From DATILI01 sp035476635 (GTDB taxonomy: Bacteria; Pseudomonadota; Gammaproteobacteria; Burkholderiales; Burkholderiaceae_C), in contig DATILI010000334.1 in NCBI GenBank assembly GCA_035476635.1, positions 1-19,497 on the forward strand: 19,497 bases of DNA, in the 5' to 3' direction. The notes under the pieces were generated by a model, which ran no database searches, had not been told where the DNA came from, and saw only the letters and a list, made by a program, of their open reading frames with translations. Shown here in pieces: positions 1 to 6,712 of this stretch. The position numbers and the translations under genes were made by a program. Each line of letters starts with the position of its first letter. The first letter of the stretch is position 1.

Positions 1-91
1 CACGACGCGTCACGCCGCTGGCAAGAAACGGCACGAAAAGCTCGGGGAACAGGGTGATGACGTCAAAGCGCATGGCGCCGGGCCTTGCCAT
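1..91 (-). CDS. trmD: tRNA (guanine-N1)-methyltransferase TrmD, N-terminal fragment
   Basis: Only the first 30 codons are present; the gene runs off the left edge of the window. The readable N-terminus contains MRFDVITLFPELF followed by GVTRR, the signature start of TrmD, the SPOUT-class enzyme that makes m1G37 in tRNAs and prevents +1 frameshifting. The ATG at 91 overlaps the rimM stop as ATGA, which implies translational coupling. A second in-frame ATG at 73 begins exactly at the conserved MRFD and could be the true start. The position after rpsP and rimM matches the usual proteobacterial operon, where rplS would be expected next, outside the window. Confidence 0.9.
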   Translation of the reverse strand, partial: MARPGAMRFDVITLFPELFVPFLASGVTRR

Positions 92-654
92 CAATAGTCG
101 GGCTGCCAGTCGACCGTGATTCGGCGTGTCGGCAAATCGACAGCATCGACAAAGGCGGAAACAAAGGGAATCATGCGCTCCAGCGTCTTGTCGTCCTGCG
201 CATACTCCATCACCAGTACGGTTTGCGGACCGGTGGACAATAGCTCCCGCACACAGCCCAACGCCACGCCTTCGCGGTTCACGACGTCCAGGCCGATCAG
301 GTCGACCCAGTAGTACTCGTCTTTTGCGGCAGTGGGAAAGCTCGAGCGCGGCACGAAAATGCGCGCGCCGCGCAATGCCTCGGCCGCATTCCGGTCTGGC
401 ACCTCATGCGCGCAGGCCACGACCGAGTCGGAGTGTTCCTTGGCTTCCTTGATGGCGAGCTTCACCGTGCCGGAAAAAGTTTTTGCGCCCTTTTCGGACG
501 GCTGAAGGTACCAGCGCTTGGAAGAAAACAGCGCCTCGGGATCGGCGCTATGGGGCAGGACTTTGAACCAGCCCTTGATGCCCCAGGCATCGGCGATGCG
601 GCCTACTTCGATGGCGTCCGCCGGCAATTCGGCGGCTTCGAGGCCGGGCAGCAT
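91..654 (-). CDS. rimM: 16S rRNA processing / 30S maturation factor RimM
   Basis: RimM binds ribosomal protein S19 and assists late maturation of the 30S head. The 187-residue product has the N-terminal RimM beta-barrel beginning at IEVGRIADAWGIKGW and a C-terminal PRC-barrel segment around DEYYWVDLIGLDVVN. Length is normal for the family (about 170-200). I chose the ATG at 654; an in-frame TTG two codons upstream (660) is possible, and neither has a clear Shine-Dalgarno sequence, so expression probably relies on coupling with rpsP, which ends 23 nt upstream. It overlaps trmD by 1 nt (ATGA). It lies second in the rpsP-rimM-trmD operon. Confidence 0.93.
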   Translation of the reverse strand: MLPGLEAAELPADAIEVGRIADAWGIKGWFKVLPHSADPEALFSSKRWYLQPSEKGAKTFSGTVKLAIKEAKEHSDSVVACAHEVPDRNAAEALRGARIFVPRSSFPTAAKDEYYWVDLIGLDVVNREGVALGCVRELLSTGPQTVLVMEYAQDDKTLERMIPFVSAFVDAVDLPTRRITVDWQPDY

Positions 655-677
655 CGCCAAATGGTCAGGCTGCAGAA

Positions 678-929
678 TCAGGCTGCTTTGGCGGCAGCCT
701 GCTTGAGCAGGCGTTCCACGGTGGGAGACGCCTGGGCGCCGACGCCCCTCCAGTAGGTCAGACGGTCTTGCGCAACGCGCAGGCCTTCTTCCCCGCCGGT
801 GGCGATGGGGTTGTAAAAACCGATGCGCTCAATGAAGCGGCCATCGCGGCGGGTGCGCTTGTCAGCGACCACAATGTTGAAAAACGGACGGGCCTTGGCA
901 CCGCCACGGGAAAGTCGAATGACGACCAT
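678..929 (-). CDS. rpsP: 30S ribosomal protein S16
   Basis: S16 is a primary 30S assembly protein that binds the 5' domain of 16S rRNA. The 83-residue product begins MVVIRLSRGGAKARPFF and contains GRFIERIGFYNP, both highly characteristic, and ends in an Ala/Lys-rich tail. The start at 929 is supported by a good Shine-Dalgarno sequence (GAAGGA, about 6 nt spacing). It is first in the rpsP-rimM-trmD operon, with a TATAAT box about 100 nt upstream on the same strand. Confidence 0.97.
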   Translation of the reverse strand: MVVIRLSRGGAKARPFFNIVVADKRTRRDGRFIERIGFYNPIATGGEEGLRVAQDRLTYWRGVGAQASPTVERLLKQAAAKAA

Positions 930-947
930 GATTTATCCTTCGGGTGG

Positions 948-963
948 TTGAGATTTCTCTCAA
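948..963 (-). promoter_or_regulatory. GNRA-loop hairpin in the rpsP leader
   Basis: On the minus strand the leader folds as TTGAGA-GAAA-TCTCAA, a perfect 6-bp stem closed by a GAAA tetraloop. It lies 18 nt upstream of the rpsP start codon, next to the Shine-Dalgarno sequence. It may stabilise the transcript or take part in ribosomal-protein feedback; the sequence alone does not distinguish these, and a 6-bp stem can arise by chance. Confidence 0.4.
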
Positions 964-1027
964 AGTTCTTTCAACGTCGAGACACGCGACATGGCCACCC
1001 GGCCAGCGACACGCTGAAAAGCCTTCC

Positions 1028-1033
1028 ATTATA
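1028..1033 (-). promoter_or_regulatory. Probable -10 box of the rpsP operon promoter
   Basis: The minus strand carries a perfect TATAAT. Transcription would start near position 1021, giving a leader of roughly 90 nt for rpsP. I see no good TTGACA-like -35 element at 16-18 bp spacing. The site lies within the region upstream of the divergent acetyltransferase gene, so the two transcripts start back to back. Confidence 0.55.
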
Positions 1034-1048
1034 TCGCCAACAGGATCT

Positions 1049-1570
1049 ATGCCCATCATCCGCCCCAGCCTAGACAGCGACGTCGACGCGATTACCGCCA
1101 TTTACACCCACCACGTGCGCCACGGCACGGGCACATTCGAGATCGATCCCCCGACCGCCACCGACATGGCGGCGCGGCGCAGCGACGTGCTGTCCAAGGG
1201 CTTGCCCTACCTGGTGGCGGAAGATGCCGGCCGCGTCATCGGCTTTGCCTACTGCACCTGGTTCAAGCCGCGCCCGGCCTACCGGTTTTCCGCGGAGGAT
1301 TCGATCTACATGGCCGCCGATGTACATCGCCAGGGACTGGGGCGCGCCCTGCTGGCCGAGCTGGCAATGCGTGCCGAGGCCAGCGGCGTACGCAAGCTGA
1401 TTGCCGTGATCGGCGATTCCGCCAACGCCGGCTCGATCGGCGTGCACCGCTCCATCGGCTTTGAGCCGGTGGGCGTGCTCAAGTCCTGCGGCTGGAAATT
1501 CGACCAGTGGCGCGACGTGGTGCTGATGGAAAAGGCACTGGGCGCGGGCGACACAACCTCACCGGTATGA
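1049..1570 (+). CDS. GNAT-family N-acetyltransferase (phosphinothricin acetyltransferase-like)
   Basis: A 173-residue acetyl-CoA-dependent N-acetyltransferase. The N-terminus (MPIIRPSLDSDVDAITAIY, then FEIDPP) and the C-terminal block GFEPVGVLKSCGWKFDQW are typical of the Pat/MddA branch, whose members acetylate phosphinothricin, methionine sulfone or sulfoximine. The acetyl-CoA loop is HRQGLGRALL at about residues 93-102. The start is the ATG at 1049, with AGGA just upstream and homology beginning there; an upstream in-frame extension to 944 would cover the divergent promoter and is unlikely. The TM2-like gene follows after 19 bp, suggesting co-transcription. The physiological substrate cannot be read from sequence. 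Confidence 0.85.
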   Translation: MPIIRPSLDSDVDAITAIYTHHVRHGTGTFEIDPPTATDMAARRSDVLSKGLPYLVAEDAGRVIGFAYCTWFKPRPAYRFSAEDSIYMAADVHRQGLGRALLAELAMRAEASGVRKLIAVIGDSANAGSIGVHRSIGFEPVGVLKSCGWKFDQWRDVVLMEKALGAGDTTSPV

Positions 1571-1589
1571 AGCCGAACCACGCACCCTG

Positions 1590-2036
1590 ATGAAAAACAA
1601 GACTCTTGCAGCCTGGCTGGCCTTTCTTGGCGGGCCACTCGGTCTGCACCGCTTCTACCTCCACGGCATCGGCGACCTGCTTGGCTGGTTGCTCCCCATT
1701 CCCACCGCATTGGGCCTGTACGGAGTGCAAAGGGCGCAGGAATTCGGGCTGGACGACCAGTGGAGCTGGGCCTTGATTCCCCTCTTGGGCTTCACCATGG
1801 CCGCCTGCGCGCTGACCGCCATCGTCTATGGGCTCATGGCGCCCGAAAAGTGGAATGCGAAGTTCAACAAGTCAGCGGCTGCCGACTCTGCTGCTGGCAG
1901 CACCAGCTGGCTGACCATTGGCGCAGTCGTCTTGTCGCTGCTGGTCGGCACCACGGTGCTCATGGCCAGCATCGTGTTCAGCTTCCAGCGCTACTTCGAA
2001 TACCAGGTCGAGGAAGGCCGCAAGATCTCGCAGTGA
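1590..2036 (+). CDS. TM2-domain-like membrane protein of unknown function
   Basis: A 148-residue integral membrane protein. The N-terminal stretch AAWLAFLGGPLGLHRFYL (residues 7-24) resembles the TM2 domain (glycine-rich first helix, then LHRFYL). Hydrophobic segments lie near 5-18, 28-46, 59-81 and 107-133, and the tail (from about 134) is short, charged and probably cytoplasmic. No catalytic motif is visible. No clear Shine-Dalgarno sequence precedes the ATG. It follows the acetyltransferase by 19 bp and converges with pit, leaving only 6 bp between stops and no obvious terminator. Function unknown. Confidence 0.75.
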   Translation: MKNKTLAAWLAFLGGPLGLHRFYLHGIGDLLGWLLPIPTALGLYGVQRAQEFGLDDQWSWALIPLLGFTMAACALTAIVYGLMAPEKWNAKFNKSAAADSAAGSTSWLTIGAVVLSLLVGTTVLMASIVFSFQRYFEYQVEEGRKISQ

Positions 2037-2042
2037 GATTTC

Positions 2043-3053
2043 CTAAAAAATCTGCAAGCTGATCCAGTAGGCAATCGCCGCGACGAAAGCACTCGCGGGA
2101 ATGGTGAAAACCCAGGCCCAGACAATGTTGCCCGCCACGCCCCAGCGCACGGCGCTGGCGCGCTGGGTCGAACCCACGCCGACGATGGCGCCGGTGATGG
2201 TGTGGGTGGTCGACACCGGGATACCCAGCCCGGTCGCCAGGAACAGCGTCAGCGCGCCGCCGGTCTCGGCGCAGAAGCCGCCGACCGGCTTGAGCTTGGT
2301 GATCCTTTGCCCCATGGTCTTGACGATTCGCCAGCCGCCGAACATCGTGCCCGCGGCGATGGCGATGTAGCAGCTCACGATGGTCCAGGTCGGCGGGCTG
2401 GTGGAGGTCGCGTTCGCGTAGCCCGTGGCGATCAGCAGCATCCAGATGATGCCGATGGTCTTCTGGGCATCGTTGCCGCCGTGGCCCAGGCTATAGGCAC
2501 CGGCGGAAACCAGCTGCAGCCGGCGGAACCATTTGTCCACGCGCGAGGGCGTGGTCAAGCGGAAGATCCAGGCCACGACCACCATCATGAACGACCCCAG
2601 AAGGAAGCCGAGCAGCGGCGAGACGAAGATGAACGCCACGGTTTTCAAAATGCCGGCGGAAACCAGGGCGCTGGAGCCGGACTTGGCAATCACCGCGCCG
2701 ACAATGCCGCCGATCAGCGCATGCGAAGAACTGCTCGGGATGCCGTAGTACCAGGTCAGCACGTTCCAGGTGATGGCGCCGACCAGCGCGCCGAACACCA
2801 CATTCACATCCACGATGCCGGGCTGAACGATGCCCTTGCCCACGGTGGCGGCCACGCTCAGGTGGAAGATGAAGATCGCAATGAAGTTGAAGGCGGCCGC
2901 GAACAGCACCGCCTGCGCCGGCTTGAGCACGCCGGTGGAGACCACGGTGGCGATTGAGTTCGCTGCGTCGTGAAAGCCGTTCATGAAGTCGAACGCCAGT
3001 GCCAGGAACACCAGCAGGATCACTACCCAGAGGGCTGCTTGTACGCTTTGCAT
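2043..3053 (-). CDS. pit: Low-affinity inorganic phosphate transporter, PiT family
   Basis: An inner-membrane symporter for inorganic phosphate (probably metal-phosphate complexes with protons, as for E. coli Pit). The 336 residues carry the duplicated PiT signatures: GFHDAANSIATVVST at 26-40 and GHGGNDAQKTIG at 190-201, plus GIPSSSSHA at 104-112 and the matching GIPVSTTHT at 277-285. About ten hydrophobic segments are visible. It is shorter than E. coli PitA (about 500 residues), but this compact form is common next to DUF47 genes. It follows the DUF47 gene by 10 bp on the same strand, so the pair is almost certainly one operon. Confidence 0.93.
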   Translation of the reverse strand: MQSVQAALWVVILLVFLALAFDFMNGFHDAANSIATVVSTGVLKPAQAVLFAAAFNFIAIFIFHLSVAATVGKGIVQPGIVDVNVVFGALVGAITWNVLTWYYGIPSSSSHALIGGIVGAVIAKSGSSALVSAGILKTVAFIFVSPLLGFLLGSFMMVVVAWIFRLTTPSRVDKWFRRLQLVSAGAYSLGHGGNDAQKTIGIIWMLLIATGYANATSTSPPTWTIVSCYIAIAAGTMFGGWRIVKTMGQRITKLKPVGGFCAETGGALTLFLATGLGIPVSTTHTITGAIVGVGSTQRASAVRWGVAGNIVWAWVFTIPASAFVAAIAYWISLQIF

Positions 3054-3063
3054 GCCGTAAGGA

Positions 3064-3711
3064 TCAGGAGTTCTCGAGGACGATGCCCTCGATCAGGTTG
3101 GCCACATCCTCGCACTTGTCGGTGATGGTCTCCAGCAGCTCGTAGATGGCCTTGAGCTTGATGACTTCGCGCACATCGGGCTCTTCACGGAACAGCTTGC
3201 TCATGGCGCTGCGCATTACGCGGTCGGCGTCGGATTCGAGTTTGTCGATTTCCTCGCAGGTCTTGAGCGCGGCCTCGGCCGTGCTCGGCTCGGCGATTTT
3301 CGACAGCATTTTGACTGCGTCGCGCACACGTTCGCAGCATTTGACGCTCAGGTCGGTCAGGCGCGTGATCTCCTCGGTCATGCGGCGCACGTCGTACAGC
3401 GCCATGGTCTCCGCCGAATCCTGGATCAGGTCGGCGACGTCGTCCATGGTGTTGATCAGCGAATGGATCTGCTCACGGTCGATCGGCGTGATGAAGGTCT
3501 TGTGCAACGCCTTGTTGACGTCGTGCGTGACGCGGTCGGCAGCGCGCTCGGCGTTGTCCACATCACGGGTGTACTGCTCGCGCAGGTGCGGGTCGTTGTA
3601 GTTGGCAACCAGCTGCGAAAAGGCGCGCGCGGCCTCCACAATGCGATCGGCATGCTGGTTGAACATTTCAAAAAAATTGCCTTCACGCGGCAACAGCTTG
3701 CCAAACAGCAT
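3064..3711 (-). CDS. DUF47 / PhoU-like phosphate transport accessory protein
   Basis: A 215-residue soluble, almost entirely helical protein of the DUF47 (TIGR00153, PhoU-related) family. Recognisable parts are the N-terminal FFEMFNQHADRIVEAA and repeated PhoU-like helices with acidic patches (NTMDDVADLIQDSAE, KLESDADRVMRSAM, ITDKCEDVANLIEGI). Family members are encoded next to Pit transporters and are thought to modulate phosphate uptake. The start is the ATG at 3711, preceded by AGGAG at ideal spacing; the in-frame TTG at 3717 is too close to that ribosome-binding site. It is first in the operon with pit, and a Pho-box-like array lies just upstream. Confidence 0.9.
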   Translation of the reverse strand: MLFGKLLPREGNFFEMFNQHADRIVEAARAFSQLVANYNDPHLREQYTRDVDNAERAADRVTHDVNKALHKTFITPIDREQIHSLINTMDDVADLIQDSAETMALYDVRRMTEEITRLTDLSVKCCERVRDAVKMLSKIAEPSTAEAALKTCEEIDKLESDADRVMRSAMSKLFREEPDVREVIKLKAIYELLETITDKCEDVANLIEGIVLENS

Positions 3712-3732
3712 GGCCAACTCCTGGAGGGGGAT

Positions 3733-3761
3733 GTGTCAGAAATATGACGTTTTTGCGACAG
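3733..3761 (-). promoter_or_regulatory. Pho-box-like array (three 7-mers at 11-bp spacing)
   Basis: Read on the minus strand, three 7-mers CTGTCGC, ACGTCAT and CTGACAC are separated by AAAA and ATTT. They match the PhoB half-site CTGTCAY at 5, 5 and 6 of 7 positions, with the canonical 7-4-7-4-7 layout. The array ends 21 nt before the DUF47 start codon. That is close for a PhoB-activated promoter and would fit repression at least as well. No convincing -10 box was identified, so the site is a prediction. Confidence 0.55.
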
Positions 3762-3805
3762 GCGGGAGTTTACCCGGGCGATCCCCTATCGCTTCCTGGC
3801 CGGCT

Positions 3806-4174
3806 CTACGCGCTACGAAAGATGAAATAGACCGCGCCCAGCATGCACAGCGCGGCCCACAGGTAATCAAGCTTGAGCGGTTCATTGAGGTAGAGCACCG
3901 CGAAAGGAACGAACACCACCAGCGTGATGACCTCCTGCATGATCTTGAGCTGGCCGACGCTGAACCCGGCCAACTGAAAGCCCACACGGTTGGCCGGCAC
4001 CTGCAGCAGGTACTCGAAGAGCGCGATGCCCCAGCTCGCGAGCGCGGCGAAATACCACGGCGCGGTTGCAAGATTCTTCAGGTGCCCATACCAGGCAAAC
4101 GTCATGAACACATTGCTCATCGTGAGCAGCAGAATGGTCTGCAGTGACAGCGGGAACGATTGGAGCAGTTGCAT
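3806..4174 (-). CDS. DUF486 (DMT-like) small membrane protein
   Basis: A 122-residue hydrophobic protein with four predicted transmembrane segments (about 10-28, 40-58, 78-96 and 103-119). It matches my recollection of DUF486: TILLLTMSNVFMTFAWYGHL at the N-terminus, AALASWGIALFEYLLQVPANR in the middle and YLNEPLKLDYLWA near the end. The family is grouped with drug/metabolite (EamA-like) transporters, but no substrate is established. The start at 4174 fits the family length; an upstream in-frame ATG at 4204 would add ten residues that look non-coding. No good Shine-Dalgarno sequence is visible. It seems monocistronic, between the phosphate operon and the chemoreceptor. Confidence 0.85.
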   Translation of the reverse strand: MQLLQSFPLSLQTILLLTMSNVFMTFAWYGHLKNLATAPWYFAALASWGIALFEYLLQVPANRVGFQLAGFSVGQLKIMQEVITLVVFVPFAVLYLNEPLKLDYLWAALCMLGAVYFIFRSA

Positions 4175-4192
4175 GCATCGATTATCCGATGC
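4175..4192 (-). promoter_or_regulatory. Hairpin with a GATAAT box directly before the DUF486 start
   Basis: The perfect inverted repeat GCATCG-N6-CGATGC directly abuts the ATG at 4174. On the minus strand its loop reads GATAAT, a fair -10 hexamer. If used, transcription would start at or next to the A of the start codon, giving a leaderless mRNA. No -35 element is visible, so this is weak evidence. Confidence 0.25.
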
Positions 4193-4241
4193 TACGCATC
4201 CCATAGCTGCCCGTGCCCTCTGGATGCGCCTTTCAGTCTTT

Positions 4242-6113
4242 TTAGTCCGAAGGGATGCGGAAGGCGCGCACGATCTTTTCCATGCTGCGGGCCTGCTCCA
4301 TCAAGCTGGCCGCGGCAGCGGTGGACTGCTCCACCAGGGCGGCATTCTGCTGCGTCATGCCGTCGAGTTGGGTCACTGACTCGTTGACTTCGGCGATGCC
4401 ATGGCTCTGCGAGAGCGTGGATGCACTGATCTCCTGCAGGATGGTCGTCATGCGACTGACCGAATCGACCAGCTCGTTCATGGTGGCGCCCGCACTTTGC
4501 ACTTGCGCACTGCCGGCCTCGACCTGCTCGACCGACGCGCCGATCAAGGCACGGATTTCCTTGGCGGCATCGGCGCTGCGCTGCGCAAGCGTGCGCACCT
4601 CGCCGGCCACCACCGCAAAGCCGCGCCCCTGTTCACCGGCGCGTGCGGCTTCCACGGCCGCGTTGAGTGCCAGGATATTGGTCTGGAATGCGATGCCATC
4701 GATCACGCCGATGATGTCCGCGATCTTTCGCGAGGAGGCGCTGATGCCGCCCATGGTGCTGACCACCCGGGTCACGGCCTCGCCACTGCGCCCTGCTACA
4801 TCGCGCACGGAACGGCTGAGCTCATCGGCATGGCGGGCCGATGCCGCGTTCTGCTGCACGCTGCCCGTGAGCTCGGCCATGGCTGCGGCTGTTTCCTCCA
4901 GCGCGCCGCTGGCTTGCTCGGTGCGCGAACTCAGGTCCTGGTTGCCGGCAGCCACCTCGGCGGTCGCCGTGGAGATGGAGTCATAGGCCTGGCGCAACTG
5001 CCGGACGATGTCCGCCAGTGAGGCAGCGAAGCGGTTGAACGCATCGGCCAGCTGGCCGATCTCGTCGCCGGTCTCAACCTGCATGCGGCGCGTGAGGTCG
5101 CCGTTGCCGCTGGCGATTTCGCCAAGCAGGGTCGCGGCGCGCTTGATCGGCGCCGCGATCGCGCGGCTGATCACGAAGATGATGAACAGCGCCACCCCGC
5201 CGCCGGCCAAAGCGGCAATCAGCGAGGCGATCTTGACGGCACGGCTTACACCACCCAGCAGCTCGGCTTCGGGCACCTCGGCCACCACGAACGCATTGAG
5301 CTCGGGAACGAACAGCGAAGCGATCACGCGGCGGCCATCGGGTGCGGTATAGAAAGCGTGGGCAACTTCGCCCGGGGTGGCAAGCAGCTTGGATGCGATC
5401 GCGCCGTCCAGCCCGGGCAAGTCCTTGAGCGTCTGCTTGCCGTCGATCAGCTTGGGATCGCGGTGGATCATCAATTGCCCATTGGGACGCACGACGAAGG
5501 CCGAGCCCGTGGCGCCGACCTTGTAGGCACGGATCGCCTCCGCCATGGCATTGACCGACAGGCCCAGCCCCGCCACGCCCAGCTTGCCGTCGGGTGTGGC
5601 AAAGCGTGCATTGATAAACAGGGTGTAGCCCTGGCTGCCCTTTTCCTGGTCGATATCCAGCGAATACTTCTTGCCGCCGCTCAAGAACCCACTGAACCAG
5701 CCGTCCTGGTCGGTGATCTGCCGGGTGACGCCGCCTTCGGTGAGGTACTTCTTCGTGGCCTGGGACACCCAATAGACCGACACGGCCTTGTATTGCTCCT
5801 TGACGCGCTGCGCATAGCGCTTCCAGGCGTCCAGCCCGGTGTCGGGCAGGCCTTCGCCTTCCCATTGCAGCAGGTAGCTGTTGTTGGCGATGTCCAGTGA
5901 AGCCGTCAGCGGCTCATTGAGCTGGCGCTGGATGTCGGCGCGGATGGCGTTGACGACGACCGGCAAGTCCTCGGCCACTGCACGCTCGCGCATGGCATCG
6001 CCGGTCAGCCGTATGGTGAGCACGCTGGAGATCAGGACGAATACGGCCAGGCAGGCCACCATGCTCGCCACCAATTTTTGCTGAATCGACAGCGTGCGCA
6101 ATAGCTTCGACAT
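4242..6113 (-). CDS. Methyl-accepting chemotaxis protein with periplasmic Cache-type sensor
   Basis: A 623-residue transmembrane chemoreceptor. TM1 spans about 14-35, followed by a roughly 255-residue periplasmic sensor with Cache features (NNSYLLQW, SVYWVSQATKKYLTEGG, FINARFATPDGKLGVAGLGLS), then TM2 at about 292-316 and a HAMP domain at about 317-370 (GEIASGNGDLTRRM, GDEIGQLADAFNRF). The cytoplasmic coiled coil follows, with the conserved hairpin tip GIAFQTNILALNAAVEAARA at 473-492 and GRGFAVVAGEVRTLA. No C-terminal NWETF-type tether for CheR/CheB is present. The start at 6113 has a strong AGGAG ribosome-binding site; upstream in-frame sequence to 6296 would overlap the end of folK and is rejected. 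Ligand unknown. No che or fla genes adjoin it. Confidence 0.93.
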   Translation of the reverse strand: MSKLLRTLSIQQKLVASMVACLAVFVLISSVLTIRLTGDAMRERAVAEDLPVVVNAIRADIQRQLNEPLTASLDIANNSYLLQWEGEGLPDTGLDAWKRYAQRVKEQYKAVSVYWVSQATKKYLTEGGVTRQITDQDGWFSGFLSGGKKYSLDIDQEKGSQGYTLFINARFATPDGKLGVAGLGLSVNAMAEAIRAYKVGATGSAFVVRPNGQLMIHRDPKLIDGKQTLKDLPGLDGAIASKLLATPGEVAHAFYTAPDGRRVIASLFVPELNAFVVAEVPEAELLGGVSRAVKIASLIAALAGGGVALFIIFVISRAIAAPIKRAATLLGEIASGNGDLTRRMQVETGDEIGQLADAFNRFAASLADIVRQLRQAYDSISTATAEVAAGNQDLSSRTEQASGALEETAAAMAELTGSVQQNAASARHADELSRSVRDVAGRSGEAVTRVVSTMGGISASSRKIADIIGVIDGIAFQTNILALNAAVEAARAGEQGRGFAVVAGEVRTLAQRSADAAKEIRALIGASVEQVEAGSAQVQSAGATMNELVDSVSRMTTILQEISASTLSQSHGIAEVNESVTQLDGMTQQNAALVEQSTAAAASLMEQARSMEKIVRAFRIPSD

Positions 6114-6232
6114 CCCGCTCTCCTCTCGTTGTGTGTCCGGCCCCTGTAGACCCTCCGAGGCAGTCTGGCGTAAAGCCGAAAAATGCGCAATCGAGGAAGC
6201 CCCGCCAACCCATAAGCTGCGGCGTATACCTC

Positions 6233-6712
6233 CTAGAACGAAAGGCGTGCGATGCGTTGGCTTGCGATGTGGGACGCGCGCGATGCCGGCAACCACTGCG
6301 GCGCGATCTCCGCCAGCGGCAGCAGCACAAAGGCGCGCTCGCCCATGCGCGGATGCGGCACGGTAAGCGCCGGGCTGTCGATGCGGGCGTTGCCGTACAG
6401 CAGCAGGTCCAGGTCCAGCGTGCGCGGTGCGTTGCGGTAGGGCCGCTCGCGGCCCGCGGCGAGTTCGAGTACCTGCAATTGCCGCAGCAGTTCGGGTGCA
6501 CTCAGCCGGGTAAGAATTTCGGCAACCGCATTGATGAAGTCGGGGCCGCCAGCATCCACTGGCGCGCTGCGGTACAGCGAGGACTGGCAGATCAGCTGTG
6601 TTTGCGGCACTGCCGCCAAGGCCTGCAGGCTGTCGGTAACTGTCAGGACGGCGTCACCGAGGTTCGCGCCCAGGGCAACATAGGCGCTGACCGGCTCCCT
6701 GGGCAGGTTCAA
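6233..6712 (-). CDS. folK: 2-amino-4-hydroxy-6-hydroxymethyldihydropteridine pyrophosphokinase (HPPK)
   Basis: FolK transfers pyrophosphate from ATP to 6-hydroxymethyl-7,8-dihydropterin in folate synthesis. The 159-residue product shows the full family signature: AYVALGANLGD at 10-20, RNAPRTLDLDLLLYG at 93-107 with the two metal-binding aspartates D100 and D102, and VPHPRMGERAFVLLPLAEIAP at 118-138. No ATG lies upstream of the conserved region; the best start is a TTG at 6712 that overlaps the pcnB stop as TTGA, so translation is probably coupled. It is the last gene of the hda-HAD-pcnB-folK run. Confidence 0.93.
   Translation of the reverse strand: MNLPREPVSAYVALGANLGDAVLTVTDSLQALAAVPQTQLICQSSLYRSAPVDAGGPDFINAVAEILTRLSAPELLRQLQVLELAAGRERPYRNAPRTLDLDLLLYGNARIDSPALTVPHPRMGERAFVLLPLAEIAPQWLPASRASHIASQRIARLSF

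Noticed and set aside
2036..2058. Terminator between the TM2-like gene and pit (AGATTT/AAATCT)
   Set aside because: A short AT-only 6-bp stem partly inside coding sequence; too weak to call.
6114..6232. Flagellar sigma factor (FliA) promoter before the chemoreceptor
   Set aside because: The only TAAAG-GCCGAAA-like run (TAAAGCCGAAAAA near 6170) is on the opposite strand and lacks the required spacing.
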